A stretch of 47,647 nucleotides of DNA from a virus. A model generated the notes under the pieces. That model was not told the DNA's origin, ran no database searches, and was given only the letters and a program-made list of their open reading frames with translations. Made by a program: the position numbers and the translations under genes. Positions 7,663 to 16,160 of the stretch are shown here, piece by piece (position 1 is the first letter of the stretch; every line of letters starts with the position of its first letter). The stretch covers positions 1-47,647 of IMG/VR virus record IMGVR_UViG_3300042356_001764; one strand, written 5' to 3'.

Positions 7663-7996
7663 ATTGTTTTTTATTAGTTATTATGGAATGAATACCTATT
7701 GATGTTAAATAACAACAGAAAAAATCAATTTCCATTTCTTTTCTTATCAATTCCATGTCAATTTTGAATTGTTCTGAAAAATAAAGTAAATAATCAGAAC
7801 ACATAATTTGCCATTTGCCTATATTACCCTCTGGCCAAATGGCTATAAACTTGTTTGGATTTTTAACTAATTCCAAAGATATTTGTCTATCACCAGCCTT
7901 CAAAGTTGTTGTATGTTTGATACTGTGAATCTCATTCAATAGATTAATGATTCCTTTCATCTTTGGAATCTCTAAAGCCTTTATTTTTTTCATCAC
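7649..7996 (-). CDS. Hypothetical protein
   Basis: 115 residues starting MMKKIKALEIPKMKGI. An N-terminal basic helix is followed by an alpha/beta region with IAIWPEGNIGKWQIMCSDY and a C-terminal hydrophobic helix (FFCCYLTSIGIHSII). Family not recognised. The start overlaps the upstream gene by four bases (ATGA), which indicates translational coupling; its own 3' end overlaps the next gene by 14 bases. Confidence 0.55.
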   Translation of the reverse strand: MMKKIKALEIPKMKGIINLLNEIHSIKHTTTLKAGDRQISLELVKNPNKFIAIWPEGNIGKWQIMCSDYLLYFSEQFKIDMELIRKEMEIDFFCCYLTSIGIHSIITNKKQYVIR

Positions 7997-8310
7997 TTAA
8001 CAATGAACCAATTGTTTGAATCTGAAAATTTTAGCTCAACATTCAAATCTTTATTATCTTGTAACATAGAATTCCAAGTGTTGATAAGATTAACAGGAAC
8101 AAATTCTGTTCTATTTTGTACAAACTCTGTAACATCAATACCTTTGCATTCCATGTAATTTATGGGCGATGTTGATGATTTAGAAGGTGGTGTGTATGTT
8201 GTTATGCAAAACACTCTCAAATCAGTGAAAAAATCTATAATCATCAACATTGAATTTGTCTTCTTTGATATATTATACAAAGATTTGTAATTTAATTCGT
8301 GTGGTTTCAT
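7993..8310 (-). CDS. Hypothetical protein
   Basis: 105 residues starting MKPHELNYKSLYNI. The core LMIIDFFTDLRVFCITTY looks like a buried beta strand pair. A Ser/Pro-rich loop follows, then charged helices. No family recognised. The ATGA overlaps on both sides tie it to the sigma-like gene upstream and to the next small gene downstream. Confidence 0.55.
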   Translation of the reverse strand: MKPHELNYKSLYNISKKTNSMLMIIDFFTDLRVFCITTYTPPSKSSTSPINYMECKGIDVTEFVQNRTEFVPVNLINTWNSMLQDNKDLNVELKFSDSNNWFIVK

Positions 8311-8930
8311 TTTTGAATGTATTCTTGTCTTATGTCTTTAAACTTTGTTTTGATAACTTCTAGATTCTCATTGAATACTTTCTTCGATATTCTGTTTTTT
8401 ATCATAAATACATCTTGGTCTCCACCGTCATCTATCTTAAACTTCAATATTTTTCTTTGTATCTTGCTCAGATTAAACTTGTCAGAATAATAATCAAAAA
8501 ATGTCAAGTTTATGTAAGTATAAACTTCAAAATCAACATAAAAGTCATTATCTACAAAATTTATGAATTTTGATTTCAAAGTCTTCTCATACATCCTGTA
8601 AAATGCTCTTGATAAAGATTTGTTATAATAAAAATGGAATGAGTATCTTTGCTTTAAGTCAAAATTCTTCACTGTCTTGTCAAAGATTAGGAAACATTCA
8701 GATATCAAATCAATATCTTCTAAATATGGAATAGAATTTGATTTCCTACATAAAGAAAAGAAATTATTCACATTCTTTACAGTGATTTCTTTCAATACAA
8801 AAAATAATCTTTGAAGATACAATTGTTTTATTGACTCTATTTTTGTTGATCGTATGATAATCAAATATAGTATGACTTTTTTTGAACTGTACCTACAATC
8901 CTGTGCTTTGAAAAAAGATTCTATACTCAT
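8307..8930 (-). CDS. Sigma-70-like factor candidate
   Basis: 207 residues. Residues around 65-112 (EDIDLISECFLIFDKTVKNFD, then YSFHFYYNKSLSRAFYRMYEK) reproduce the sigma region 2 pattern: an acidic start, a bulky helix, Lys-x-Phe-Asp, then aromatic-Ser-Phe-x-aromatic-Tyr and a basic helix. The C-terminal part (LSKIQRKILKFKIDDGGDQD followed by ISKKVFNENLEVIKTKFKDI) is compatible with a degenerate region 4. Size is close to T4 gp55 (185 residues), the late sigma factor. This is a pattern match by eye; a profile search would be needed to confirm it. The ATG overlaps the zinc-ribbon gene upstream by four bases. Confidence 0.45.
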   Translation of the reverse strand: MSIESFFKAQDCRYSSKKVILYLIIIRSTKIESIKQLYLQRLFFVLKEITVKNVNNFFSLCRKSNSIPYLEDIDLISECFLIFDKTVKNFDLKQRYSFHFYYNKSLSRAFYRMYEKTLKSKFINFVDNDFYVDFEVYTYINLTFFDYYSDKFNLSKIQRKILKFKIDDGGDQDVFMIKNRISKKVFNENLEVIKTKFKDIRQEYIQK

Positions 8931-9250
8931 CTTCCAGTCATTCTTTTAATGTCTTGATAAAACTTTTTTGATTGCTCTTCTTTTCGTTCTCTTATCTCTT
9001 TTTTGAAATGTTCTTGTGACCTTTTTTTGAGAATTGTTCTTTTATCTGCTTCCGACAACGAATTGAATCTTAAGTAACCACTAACTTCACCTATCTCCTC
9101 AAAAACCTCTATCATATCATTACTACAAAATTCACATTTTTCTGACTTATCATCATCACTCCATTTGTATCTTTTCAAGATATTATCTTTGTTTGTACAA
9201 TTATCACAAACACAAATAAATCTTCTATTAGTCATCCAATTTGTAGCCAT
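8927..9250 (-). CDS. Small zinc-ribbon protein
   Basis: 107 residues. Two knuckles, CVCDNC (residues 13-18) and CEFC (39-42), form a CxxC...CxxC pair that should bind one Zn ion. The rest is basic and helical (EHFKKEIRERKEEQSKKF). Such mini zinc ribbons in phage often act in transcription or as nucleic-acid adaptors. The gene is translationally coupled to the sigma-like gene downstream (four-base overlap), which would fit a joint transcription role, but the function is not established by sequence. Confidence 0.6.
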   Translation of the reverse strand: MATNWMTNRRFICVCDNCTNKDNILKRYKWSDDDKSEKCEFCSNDMIEVFEEIGEVSGYLRFNSLSEADKRTILKKRSQEHFKKEIRERKEEQSKKFYQDIKRMTGR

Positions 9251-9251
9251 A

Positions 9252-9761
9252 TTATTTTAATTCTTTAATTGTTAAATTCAATATACAAATAGCATCTGCA
9301 ACATTATCATCACCACCTTCGTACCCAAACTTGTCTTGAGCAGCCTTAATCATCAAAGGTTTTCCAGCATTACCATTCCCAGTTGCAAATTTCTTTATCT
9401 CTTTTGCTGAATAACCTCTGTGCTCTATATTTTTGTTTATACAAAAAGTTTCTATTATAGCAACAAATTTAGAATGACTAATAACAGCATTAGCATGATG
9501 TCCTGAAGGTCTCTCAAATGAGATTATCTTAACACCATACTTTTCGACAATATAAGACATTTTTCTTTCAAAGTTGATGAGTTTGTAACCAAAAGTCTCA
9601 TCTCTTTTTAACTTGAAGTCCCAAAGTCCGTGTTCACCGTTTGATAAAGCCCATCCAGTCTTCTCAGCTGGGTCAATAGCTAGGATAACGTTGTCTAATA
9701 AAAACTTATTGACAGATTTTTTCCTTAGTTCCGTAAGTCTCTTTGCCTCTGCTAATTTCAT
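9252..9761 (-). CDS. RuvC-like Holliday junction resolvase
   Basis: 169 residues with the RNase H-fold acidic tetrad: Asp30 in LAIDPAEKTGWAL, Glu83 in ISFERPSG, and Asp151/152 plus Asp156 in GGDDNVADAICI. The pattern (DPxxKTGxA ... ERP ... DDxADA) is that of RuvC-type resolvases. It would cut branched recombination and replication intermediates before packaging, the job done by gp49 in T4. It lies directly downstream of the gp46-like gene, one base beyond its stop, in the recombination cluster. The first about 22 residues are a basic helix not found in RuvC; the ATG at 9761 is the only good start. Confidence 0.85.
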   Translation of the reverse strand: MKLAEAKRLTELRKKSVNKFLLDNVILAIDPAEKTGWALSNGEHGLWDFKLKRDETFGYKLINFERKMSYIVEKYGVKIISFERPSGHHANAVISHSKFVAIIETFCINKNIEHRGYSAKEIKKFATGNGNAGKPLMIKAAQDKFGYEGGDDNVADAICILNLTIKELK

Positions 9762-9762
9762 T

Positions 9763-11622
9763 TTAAACTATTTTTGATACCTTATCTTTGAATTGAATTT
9801 GTATTCTGTTCCTACAATCTAACTCACTAGCTGAATGATGCGATATTAAGATTGATGTTATGTTTGTACTGTCTAGTATCTGAGTTGTTGCTTTTCTACC
9901 TCTGTAGTCTAAAGCCTCATCAAATTTTTCATCTATGGCTAAAAAGTTTAAACCACCTGACTCGCAAGAGTTATTTATCAGTGCGTGTGTTGCTAAAACT
10001 GATGATATATTTATCCTTGCTTTTTGTCCTCCTGAATATCTATTGAATCTACCAAGGTTTGAACCGTCCTTAACAACAAAGACTTCTATTTTTTCTCTAA
10101 GTTCACCGCTTTTCAACTTGGTGAATCCATTAATCTCCAATGCTAAATTTGTATTGTACTTCTTCAAATACAAATTTGTCATACCTTCAATACTCTTAAC
10201 AACTTTATTCGCAAGATAACTTATAAATCCCTTCCTGCTAAAATGGTGTTCCCAAAAATCATATTTTCTTTTTTCTTGTTCTAACAACTCAAACAATTCT
10301 TGACTTTCTGATAATTTTTGATTTTGTTCATCTAATTTAGCTTTCAACGGCTTCAGCTGCAAATCAACAGATTGTTTTTTCAAAAGCAAATCCTTGTTTT
10401 TTAATTCAACTAACTCGCTTTTTAATTGCTTAATATCATCAATAATCTCTTGTTTTTGCTCTTGCAATTCTTTTATTGAATCTTTTATTGTTCTAATCTT
10501 AAAATCTTGAGATTTGATTGAATTTAATTGTTCGTTTTTAAGTTTTACAACCTTATTGATAGATTCAATTTCTTTCTCTATCTTTTCAATGTCTTTATCA
10601 AGTTTCAATATTTGATTCTTGATTTCAGACAGTGGTGTTTCAGTAGTGAGGCTAAAATCATGCTTACACTTTGGACAAGTTATTGAATCATCTAGCAATG
10701 ATTTATTGTGCGTTAAATTTGATTTCAACAATCTTTTATCTTTGTTTAAGATATCAATTTTTGATTCAAATTGTCTTATTTCAGACTGTAAAGATTCTTT
10801 CTTATTAGACTCAGAATTTATACCTTCTATCTCTTCTTGTTTAGACACAATCTTCTCACTCAATTCTGTACTTTTGTTCGATATATTTTCAATCCTTGAT
10901 TGAATTGATTCAATCATTAACTTGTTGTTGTCTATTTTTGTCTTTCTAACCTCATCAAAAGATTCTTTTTTCAAATGTATCTCATTTTCAATCAGTTTTA
11001 TGCTGTTATCAATCTCATTTCTTACTACAAGTAATTCCTTGTAATCTTCAGATACCTCATGAGCATCATCTTCTATTATTGAAGATATCTTCTCTATTTT
11101 AGATATGTTAGAGAATCTTGTTATAATATCTTTCTTTTCAGAATCTGTACACCCTACAAATGGTTTGCCAGCACCTTCACCAATTATAAAGTAAGTGAGT
11201 AAGTCTTTTCTATTTATACCTATCTTAGATTCAATGTAAGAATTGAATTTATTTGGGTCTGTAATGTCTTTCTTCTCAATTCCATTCTCATATAAAACAT
11301 GAACAGCTTTTTTACTTCTGTAATAAGTCCTTTGTATTTTGATTTGTTCGTTCAAAACACTGTTTGTTAGAGAACATTCTACAAAACAACTACTCATATC
11401 GTCATTTATAAAATCCTCTCTATTCACATCTCTCAGCGTTGAACCTGTATATGCCAGCACAATACCTTCTATTATCGTTGACTTACCAGAAGCATTACTA
11501 TCACACTCTTCATCGTCTTGATTCAATCCATAAATCATTGTTGATTGATTTTGCACAAACTTTATGTTTGTATCAACATGTGAAAACAAGCCTTTTATCG
11601 TTATATAATCAATATTATACAT
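9763..11622 (-). CDS. SbcC/Rad50-like recombination ATPase (T4 gp46 type)
   Basis: 619 residues. A Walker A loop at 42-49 (SNASGKST) follows an extended GLNQ... lead. Two long coiled-coil arms flank a zinc hook CPKC at 316-319. The C-terminal lobe has the ABC signature YSGGQKARI (529-537), Walker B NFLAIDE (559-565) and a switch His in ISHH (593-596). With the nuclease encoded just upstream it forms the SbcCD/Mre11-Rad50 type complex that resects DNA ends to start recombination-dependent replication. It overlaps the gp47-like gene by eight bases, as expected for a stoichiometric complex. Confidence 0.93.
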   Translation of the reverse strand: MYNIDYITIKGLFSHVDTNIKFVQNQSTMIYGLNQDDEECDSNASGKSTIIEGIVLAYTGSTLRDVNREDFINDDMSSCFVECSLTNSVLNEQIKIQRTYYRSKKAVHVLYENGIEKKDITDPNKFNSYIESKIGINRKDLLTYFIIGEGAGKPFVGCTDSEKKDIITRFSNISKIEKISSIIEDDAHEVSEDYKELLVVRNEIDNSIKLIENEIHLKKESFDEVRKTKIDNNKLMIESIQSRIENISNKSTELSEKIVSKQEEIEGINSESNKKESLQSEIRQFESKIDILNKDKRLLKSNLTHNKSLLDDSITCPKCKHDFSLTTETPLSEIKNQILKLDKDIEKIEKEIESINKVVKLKNEQLNSIKSQDFKIRTIKDSIKELQEQKQEIIDDIKQLKSELVELKNKDLLLKKQSVDLQLKPLKAKLDEQNQKLSESQELFELLEQEKRKYDFWEHHFSRKGFISYLANKVVKSIEGMTNLYLKKYNTNLALEINGFTKLKSGELREKIEVFVVKDGSNLGRFNRYSGGQKARINISSVLATHALINNSCESGGLNFLAIDEKFDEALDYRGRKATTQILDSTNITSILISHHSASELDCRNRIQIQFKDKVSKIV

Positions 11623-12667
11623 TATTCAATCCTCTTTTTAATAGTTCCTTACCATAAGAAATGTCAGTTATATTGTTTTCTTTACAATACTTGATGAAGC
11701 TTATCAATATTTTACTGTCATTGTAAACAATAACATTCCCATTCTGGACAGATTCAATATTTTTAGAAATTTCAGTGTTGACTGTCTTTATTGAAATACC
11801 AGAATCTTTGTATTTGGATTTGTTAACCTTAGAGAGAGACTCTTTAGTGCCTTTAAGAATGAATCTTATGTTGTGTTTGCTATCTTTGTATCTTTCGTAA
11901 GCCAAATCCAACTCTCTCCTAGATTCTTCATCTTCTAAATCAAATTCATGTGAATAAAACTTTGGAAACTTCAATGGGTGTGTCTTAAAAGACAAATCTG
12001 AATTCAATATTATCAACCCCTTGTCATTATCTTCTCCAAAATTATGTGGGATTGTTGAACCTATATAGTGTATGTTCCTTCCAACTTTAGACTTATTGTG
12101 ATAATGTCCTAAGAAAACCAAATCAAATTTAGAAAACTGTGATAATTTCAATTGATTCTGTACCTTTGTACCATCGTTGTTTTTGACACCAGAAACTGCT
12201 ATATGTGATAACAATACATTATCAACTGAATCATCTAAAGTCTCTACAGTTTTTTCAAGGAGTATTTGATATTCTTTGTCTTCTGGGAAATAGGGAATCA
12301 GGTGAAAAGAAATCCCTTCTAAATCTACTTGACCAACTTCTTGAAATACTCTTAAATTTTCCTGACCATTATAAACATCTAGATAAGATTGATTCGATGA
12401 TAGGTCAGTCTTATCGTGATTTCCTGCTATGGCATATATATTAAGCCGTTTCAGTATTTGTAGAAACTTTAAAAATACAACCAATGCTTTGAGATTTTGT
12501 GAATCTCTTGTTTTAAAAACATCACCAATTATGAACAAGTTATTGATATTGTTCTGGAGACAATAATCTCTTATCTGCTCAGCTATTTTGATTATCGTTT
12601 CAGAATTATCTCTCTTTCCAGTTGTTGAGATATGTATGTCTGTTATGATTGCGCAAATAGGTTTCAT
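11615..12667 (-). CDS. SbcD/Mre11-like nuclease (T4 gp47 type)
   Basis: 350 residues with the calcineurin-like metallophosphoesterase motifs in order: Asp10 and His12 (TDIHIS), IIGD (46-49), GNHD (82-85), SHIAVSG with His155, and GHYH (187-190). The C-terminal 120 residues form the capping region that contacts the Rad50-like partner. The family combines endo- and 3'-5' exonuclease activities controlled by the ATPase. It starts at the base next to the UvsX stop and is followed by the gp46-like gene, so UvsX-47-46-resolvase form a continuous recombination block. Confidence 0.93.
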   Translation of the reverse strand: MKPICAIITDIHISTTGKRDNSETIIKIAEQIRDYCLQNNINNLFIIGDVFKTRDSQNLKALVVFLKFLQILKRLNIYAIAGNHDKTDLSSNQSYLDVYNGQENLRVFQEVGQVDLEGISFHLIPYFPEDKEYQILLEKTVETLDDSVDNVLLSHIAVSGVKNNDGTKVQNQLKLSQFSKFDLVFLGHYHNKSKVGRNIHYIGSTIPHNFGEDNDKGLIILNSDLSFKTHPLKFPKFYSHEFDLEDEESRRELDLAYERYKDSKHNIRFILKGTKESLSKVNKSKYKDSGISIKTVNTEISKNIESVQNGNVIVYNDSKILISFIKYCKENNITDISYGKELLKRGLNNV

Positions 12668-13771
12668 TTATTGTGCTTTTATCTTGACATTTTTGTTATA
12701 AGACAATTCTTCGTTTTTTCTCTCACTCATAACTTGCTCGTGTGCAAGCATTATGAGTTTTTTAGTCAACACTCTTAGTAATGAATTGTGGCTTTTATAC
12801 AAAGCGTATAATTCTTTTCTTGTTGACCATTTCAATTTTCCATTCAAGAAGCTGGCACCACCAACACCATTTTTCTTGAGTAAACCTTTTTGTATTCCAA
12901 ATGCAATATCATCTGGTGATAGAACTATACCTATACCTAATGCAATCTCTATTTTAAAAGGAGTTTTTGTACCATTAAAATCATTTTTGAATGCTTTGAT
13001 TTGAGAACATTGACCAATAATCTCATCTCCAGATTTAAGGTCAGCACCTTGAAATGACCTTGCTATATCTAGTCTCAAAGATGGCATATATTCAATCCCA
13101 TTACCACCATATGACTTCTTTCCACCGTTTCCGTTTACATCATCATAGGTGTGATTTATTACAAGAAACAATATGTTTTTATCATATATCTCTCCAGTTA
13201 ACCATCTACAACCTGCTTTAAATGCTCTTGCGGTAGCAGCCATTGGTGCGGCTTTATCTTCATCTTTTTCAGAATTTGTATCAAATTTATCTTGTTCTTG
13301 TTTCGATATCAATCCGCCTAAACTGTCAAGAACAAATATGAATCTTGGCTTATATTCTATTTTGTTTGCAGCAAAAACCTCTTCAGTGTTTTTAATAGTT
13401 TGTTTCATTCTATTAAAAACCATCTCTGCGTTCTTTATTTGATGGATAATAACTTCTTCAACTGGCAATCCCATTCTCTGAGCATAAGATTTATTGTCTC
13501 TTCGCTCTGTCGTTAAAATGTTACATATTGTATTCTCAGAATTTAATATCGCATATTTCAAAACCGAAAGAGATAATGTTGTTTTACCACACCTTGATGG
13601 GCCACGCAATTCAACTATCCCAGTTGGAAAGCCAAGTGTGTTTAGTTTTAAATCTATATATGGTGAACCTGTAGAAGTCCAATAGTCTGGATTCTTGTAT
13701 GGGTCAACATCGTTGAATGTCATAACTTTGTCACTTTCAAATTTCTTTACAATTTGTTGTACTAAACTCAT
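12668..13771 (-). CDS. uvsX: UvsX/RecA-type strand-exchange recombinase
   Basis: 367 residues. The RecA core shows Walker A GPSRCGKTT (57-65), a Walker B-like strand FIFVLDSLGGL, and the loop-1 area with GGNGIEYMPSLRLDIARSF. The C-terminal segment (KSHNSLLRVLTKKLIMLAH) replaces the RecA C-domain. It forms filaments on SSB-coated ssDNA and drives strand invasion for replication restart and repair. The start lies only about 23 bases after the terminator that ends the SSB candidate transcript, so the operon 13771 to 9252 is fed either by readthrough or by a promoter inside the hairpin region; I see no clear promoter box. Confidence 0.92.
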   Translation of the reverse strand: MSLVQQIVKKFESDKVMTFNDVDPYKNPDYWTSTGSPYIDLKLNTLGFPTGIVELRGPSRCGKTTLSLSVLKYAILNSENTICNILTTERRDNKSYAQRMGLPVEEVIIHQIKNAEMVFNRMKQTIKNTEEVFAANKIEYKPRFIFVLDSLGGLISKQEQDKFDTNSEKDEDKAAPMAATARAFKAGCRWLTGEIYDKNILFLVINHTYDDVNGNGGKKSYGGNGIEYMPSLRLDIARSFQGADLKSGDEIIGQCSQIKAFKNDFNGTKTPFKIEIALGIGIVLSPDDIAFGIQKGLLKKNGVGGASFLNGKLKWSTRKELYALYKSHNSLLRVLTKKLIMLAHEQVMSERKNEELSYNKNVKIKAQ

Positions 13772-13793
13772 ATATTTTTGATTAAATTGTGTT

Positions 13794-13832
13794 AAATAAA
13801 AACAGGCTCAGACTTTATGCCTGAACCTGTTT
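13794..13832 (-). terminator. Strong terminator after the SSB candidate
   Basis: A 12-bp stem (13800-13811 with 13821-13832, one G-U pair in the RNA) and a nine-base loop are followed on the minus strand by TTTTTATTT. It lies about 35 bases beyond the stop of the SSB-candidate gene and about 23 bases before the UvsX start. It probably insulates an abundant SSB message from the recombinase operon. Confidence 0.85.
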
Positions 13833-13867
13833 AACTTTGATTGCAATTATTTTATAATCTTATTACG

Positions 13868-15124
13868 TTATTGCTTACCAGCAAGCAATTTCTTTTTCAA
13901 TGCTGCTAGTTTGTCTACTGAAGCTGCTACTTTGTCTGATTTCTGTTGTTTTTTAACAGGCTTCACTTCCTCAACTTCTTCTTCTGATTCAGAATCTTCA
14001 ATATCTTCATCTTCTTCTTCAACTTCTTCTGAATCTTCTTTCCAAACAGCCCTAATTTTTTCTCTCATATCATCGTCTGAGTCTGTCTTGAGAAGTTTAA
14101 TGTCTAACTCATTGTCGTTCTTAAATTTTATCAAATCTTTTCTCGACATTTCATCAAACTTGTCACCATCTTCTTCTTTTGATTCTTCATCTTCTTCAAT
14201 TTCAGAATCTTCTTCATCGACTTCTTCTACAACTTTCTTCTTTGAAGATTTTGTAGATTGCTTTGTTGATGTTTTAGATTCAGAATCATCAACGCCTATG
14301 ACTTGACCTCTCAATTCTTCGATAAGTTCTTGAAAATCATCATCTTCAAACACACCTATTTCTTTCTCTAAGTCATAGAGCCTCAAACCTTCGATTTGTT
14401 TTTCAAAGTCTCTTGTTGAAAAAACAAACATTTCACTCAAAGGTGTTTTGGCTAAAAAAGCCTCCATATCGTCATCCTCTAATGGTAATGGTTTATTGGA
14501 TACAGTTGTCTTGTAGTAAGCTGTTGCTGTTTTGGCTTTTGAATCATATACAACTGTAATTGGTCTCCCAGTATCTGGGTCAGTGAATGGGTCAAATGCT
14601 ATTTCCTCATCTTCACCTTCTATGAATGCTTGGTTATTCATAGCATCTCTTACAGAACGTTTAATTTCAAGTAGACCACTCAACTTCTTGTCTCCTTGGT
14701 ATAAATCAGCATAACCAACCCAAGAATTACCATAAACCAATCCCTTCATGCCATTCGTCAAATCTTTCAACTTAACAACATCTTCTGATTCTTTTGATTT
14801 TTGTAATCTTTTTGTAGCTAATTTAACATACTCTTCAACCAAATCCTTGGTCATTTTTCCGTGAATTTTAGCATTCAAAGCTGTGGTTTTGCCTAAATCA
14901 CCATTGTCTTTCTCCATTGGTAACCACACCTTACTTACAGCTGCTAAGAACTTATCATGTTCTGGATGAGCTGGCCACCACCTTATTTTGTTTTTTCCAT
15001 CAACTAAATTAACATAGTCATTTTGTCCACCTTTAGATAGGTGAGAATCTTCTTCATCTACCAACTTTCTTAATGAAGAGATTGGTGTTGGTTTGAGCAA
15101 TGCTCTTAGATTTTTTGTTGCCAT
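13868..15124 (-). CDS. Single-stranded DNA-binding protein candidate (gp32-like)
   Basis: I start it at the ATG at 15124 (MATKNLRALLKPTPIS; 418 residues) because an in-frame ATG at 15193 would run through the upstream gene. The N-terminal half contains GQNDYVNLVDGKNKIRWWPA, resembling the opening of the gp32-family OB core, though without its zinc cysteines. The C-terminal half is extremely acidic (Glu/Asp runs), as in SSB tails that recruit partners, and includes a SAP-like helical insert (MSRKDLIKFKNDNELDI) and a basic end. Position next to uvsX and a dedicated terminator fit an abundant SSB. Family assignment is by context and composition, so not certain. Confidence 0.65.
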   Translation of the reverse strand: MATKNLRALLKPTPISSLRKLVDEEDSHLSKGGQNDYVNLVDGKNKIRWWPAHPEHDKFLAAVSKVWLPMEKDNGDLGKTTALNAKIHGKMTKDLVEEYVKLATKRLQKSKESEDVVKLKDLTNGMKGLVYGNSWVGYADLYQGDKKLSGLLEIKRSVRDAMNNQAFIEGEDEEIAFDPFTDPDTGRPITVVYDSKAKTATAYYKTTVSNKPLPLEDDDMEAFLAKTPLSEMFVFSTRDFEKQIEGLRLYDLEKEIGVFEDDDFQELIEELRGQVIGVDDSESKTSTKQSTKSSKKKVVEEVDEEDSEIEEDEESKEEDGDKFDEMSRKDLIKFKNDNELDIKLLKTDSDDDMREKIRAVWKEDSEEVEEEDEDIEDSESEEEVEEVKPVKKQQKSDKVAASVDKLAALKKKLLAGKQ

Positions 15125-15126
15125 TT

Positions 15127-15360
15127 TTACTTTGATTTTTTGGTTATTTCTATTATTTGTCTTGTGTGATTTTGAAGTTGCATTATATAACATGAATCTT
15201 GTTTTTTCATGTCTTCTTGAAGATATCTTATGGTATCTTCATACGCAACATTTCTAGCTGTAATCCAAACCGAATATACAAGCAAGAAGAAAACTAATAT
15301 GTTCAATGCGAATCTTGATATTATCAACGTTGCTCTGAAAATACTCCTTAAAATATTCAT
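15127..15360 (-). CDS. Small single-pass membrane protein
   Basis: 77 residues: a short basic N-terminus (MNILRSIFRATLIISR), one transmembrane helix at about residues 12-36 (NILVFFLLVYSVWI core), then a soluble helical tail (YLQEDMKKQDSCYIMQLQNH). Predicted to be anchored in the inner membrane. No family recognised. It is sandwiched two bases from the SSB candidate and three bases from the upstream gene, so it is co-expressed with recombination proteins. A membrane tether for replication complexes or an unrelated moron are both possible. Confidence 0.6.
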   Translation of the reverse strand: MNILRSIFRATLIISRFALNILVFFLLVYSVWITARNVAYEDTIRYLQEDMKKQDSCYIMQLQNHTRQIIEITKKSK

Positions 15361-15362
15361 AA

Positions 15363-15896
15363 TTATTCAATTAATGGTTTTCTAAACAATATATCTACAC
15401 CGTTGAAATTTCTGAACTCATTCTCTATCAAGAATGATTCCATATCTCCTTGTTTGATAGTTAGTGATAACTTTACCAACAATTCTGATTTGTTTTTCAT
15501 AGCCCAAAAAACACTATTAACATAATCTCTTTCTTTTTGTACTGTGTAGTGTTTAGTTAACTTTGCTATGTAAGTAGGGTCTTTTTCAACCTCATCGTCA
15601 ATCATATCTTTCACCCACTTCTTTCCACTTTCTTCAAAACCCACCCTGAATCTGTTTCTAGATTTTTTCTCAAAAACTTTCAAATTTATTTCCGACAATC
15701 TCAATGCTTGTTCACAATCTGCTAAAAGTATCCCCATTCTATTTAAAAGCACAGGAAATGTAGATATTTCTGCAAAAATACAAGAATAATCTATCTTTAA
15801 TAAGTCTTCAACTTCAACTTCATTATCAAATTCCTTCAGTTTGAAAACTATTTGACCACCTGACCTCGTGTTTATAGTTATACCTTTGTTACTCAT
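15363..15896 (-). CDS. Hypothetical helical protein, possible UvsY-like mediator
   Basis: 177 residues. A short beta-like N-terminus (GITINTRSGGQIVFKLKEF) is followed by an all-helical body: VLLNRMGILLADCEQALR, a basic KKSRNRFRVGF segment, then DDEVEKDPTYIAKLTKHYTV and WAMKNKSELLVKLSLTI. This helix pattern (paired subunit or coiled helix, Arg/Lys-rich middle, short conserved acidic turn, last helix bearing WA-KxK) is what UvsY-type recombination mediators look like. Its position one gene away from the SSB candidate and two from uvsX agrees. There is no direct residue alignment that I can defend. Confidence 0.45.
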   Translation of the reverse strand: MSNKGITINTRSGGQIVFKLKEFDNEVEVEDLLKIDYSCIFAEISTFPVLLNRMGILLADCEQALRLSEINLKVFEKKSRNRFRVGFEESGKKWVKDMIDDEVEKDPTYIAKLTKHYTVQKERDYVNSVFWAMKNKSELLVKLSLTIKQGDMESFLIENEFRNFNGVDILFRKPLIE

Positions 15897-16159
15897 CCTT
15901 TAGGTTGATTATCAACGATTAATGATGATAGATTCACCTCTACACATCTATCAATGTAGTCTTTTGCTTTCAACAAGTCTTCTATATTGTTCGACTTGAC
16001 ACTACCAACAGATATAAACCTCTTGAGATACTTTTGAGCATTCAAAACACACCAATGGTCTCCTAGTTGTTTTGAATCACGGTAAGTTCTTGATATCAAA
16101 TCATCTTCTTTCTTGCCATATTTCTTCTCAATATCACCTCTATCGTTCATTTCAGACAT
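15893..16159 (-). CDS. DUF3310-like small helical protein
   Basis: 88 residues. The motif DHWCVLNAQKYLKRFI followed by NIEDLLKAKDYIDRCVE matches the phage DUF3310 pattern (NA-KYI-R ... EDLxKAxxYLxR), a small helical domain often called nucleotide kinase-like without biochemical proof. The start overlaps nothing important and the stop overlaps the next gene by four bases. It lies next to an HD phosphohydrolase, so a link to nucleotide metabolism is plausible but unproven. Confidence 0.55.
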   Translation of the reverse strand: MSEMNDRGDIEKKYGKKEDDLISRTYRDSKQLGDHWCVLNAQKYLKRFISVGSVKSNNIEDLLKAKDYIDRCVEVNLSSLIVDNQPKG

Positions 16160-16160
16160 A

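Noticed and set aside
15125-15193. Upstream ATG for the SSB candidate
   Set aside because: It would run through the small membrane protein gene; the ATG at 15124 leaves two bases between the genes.
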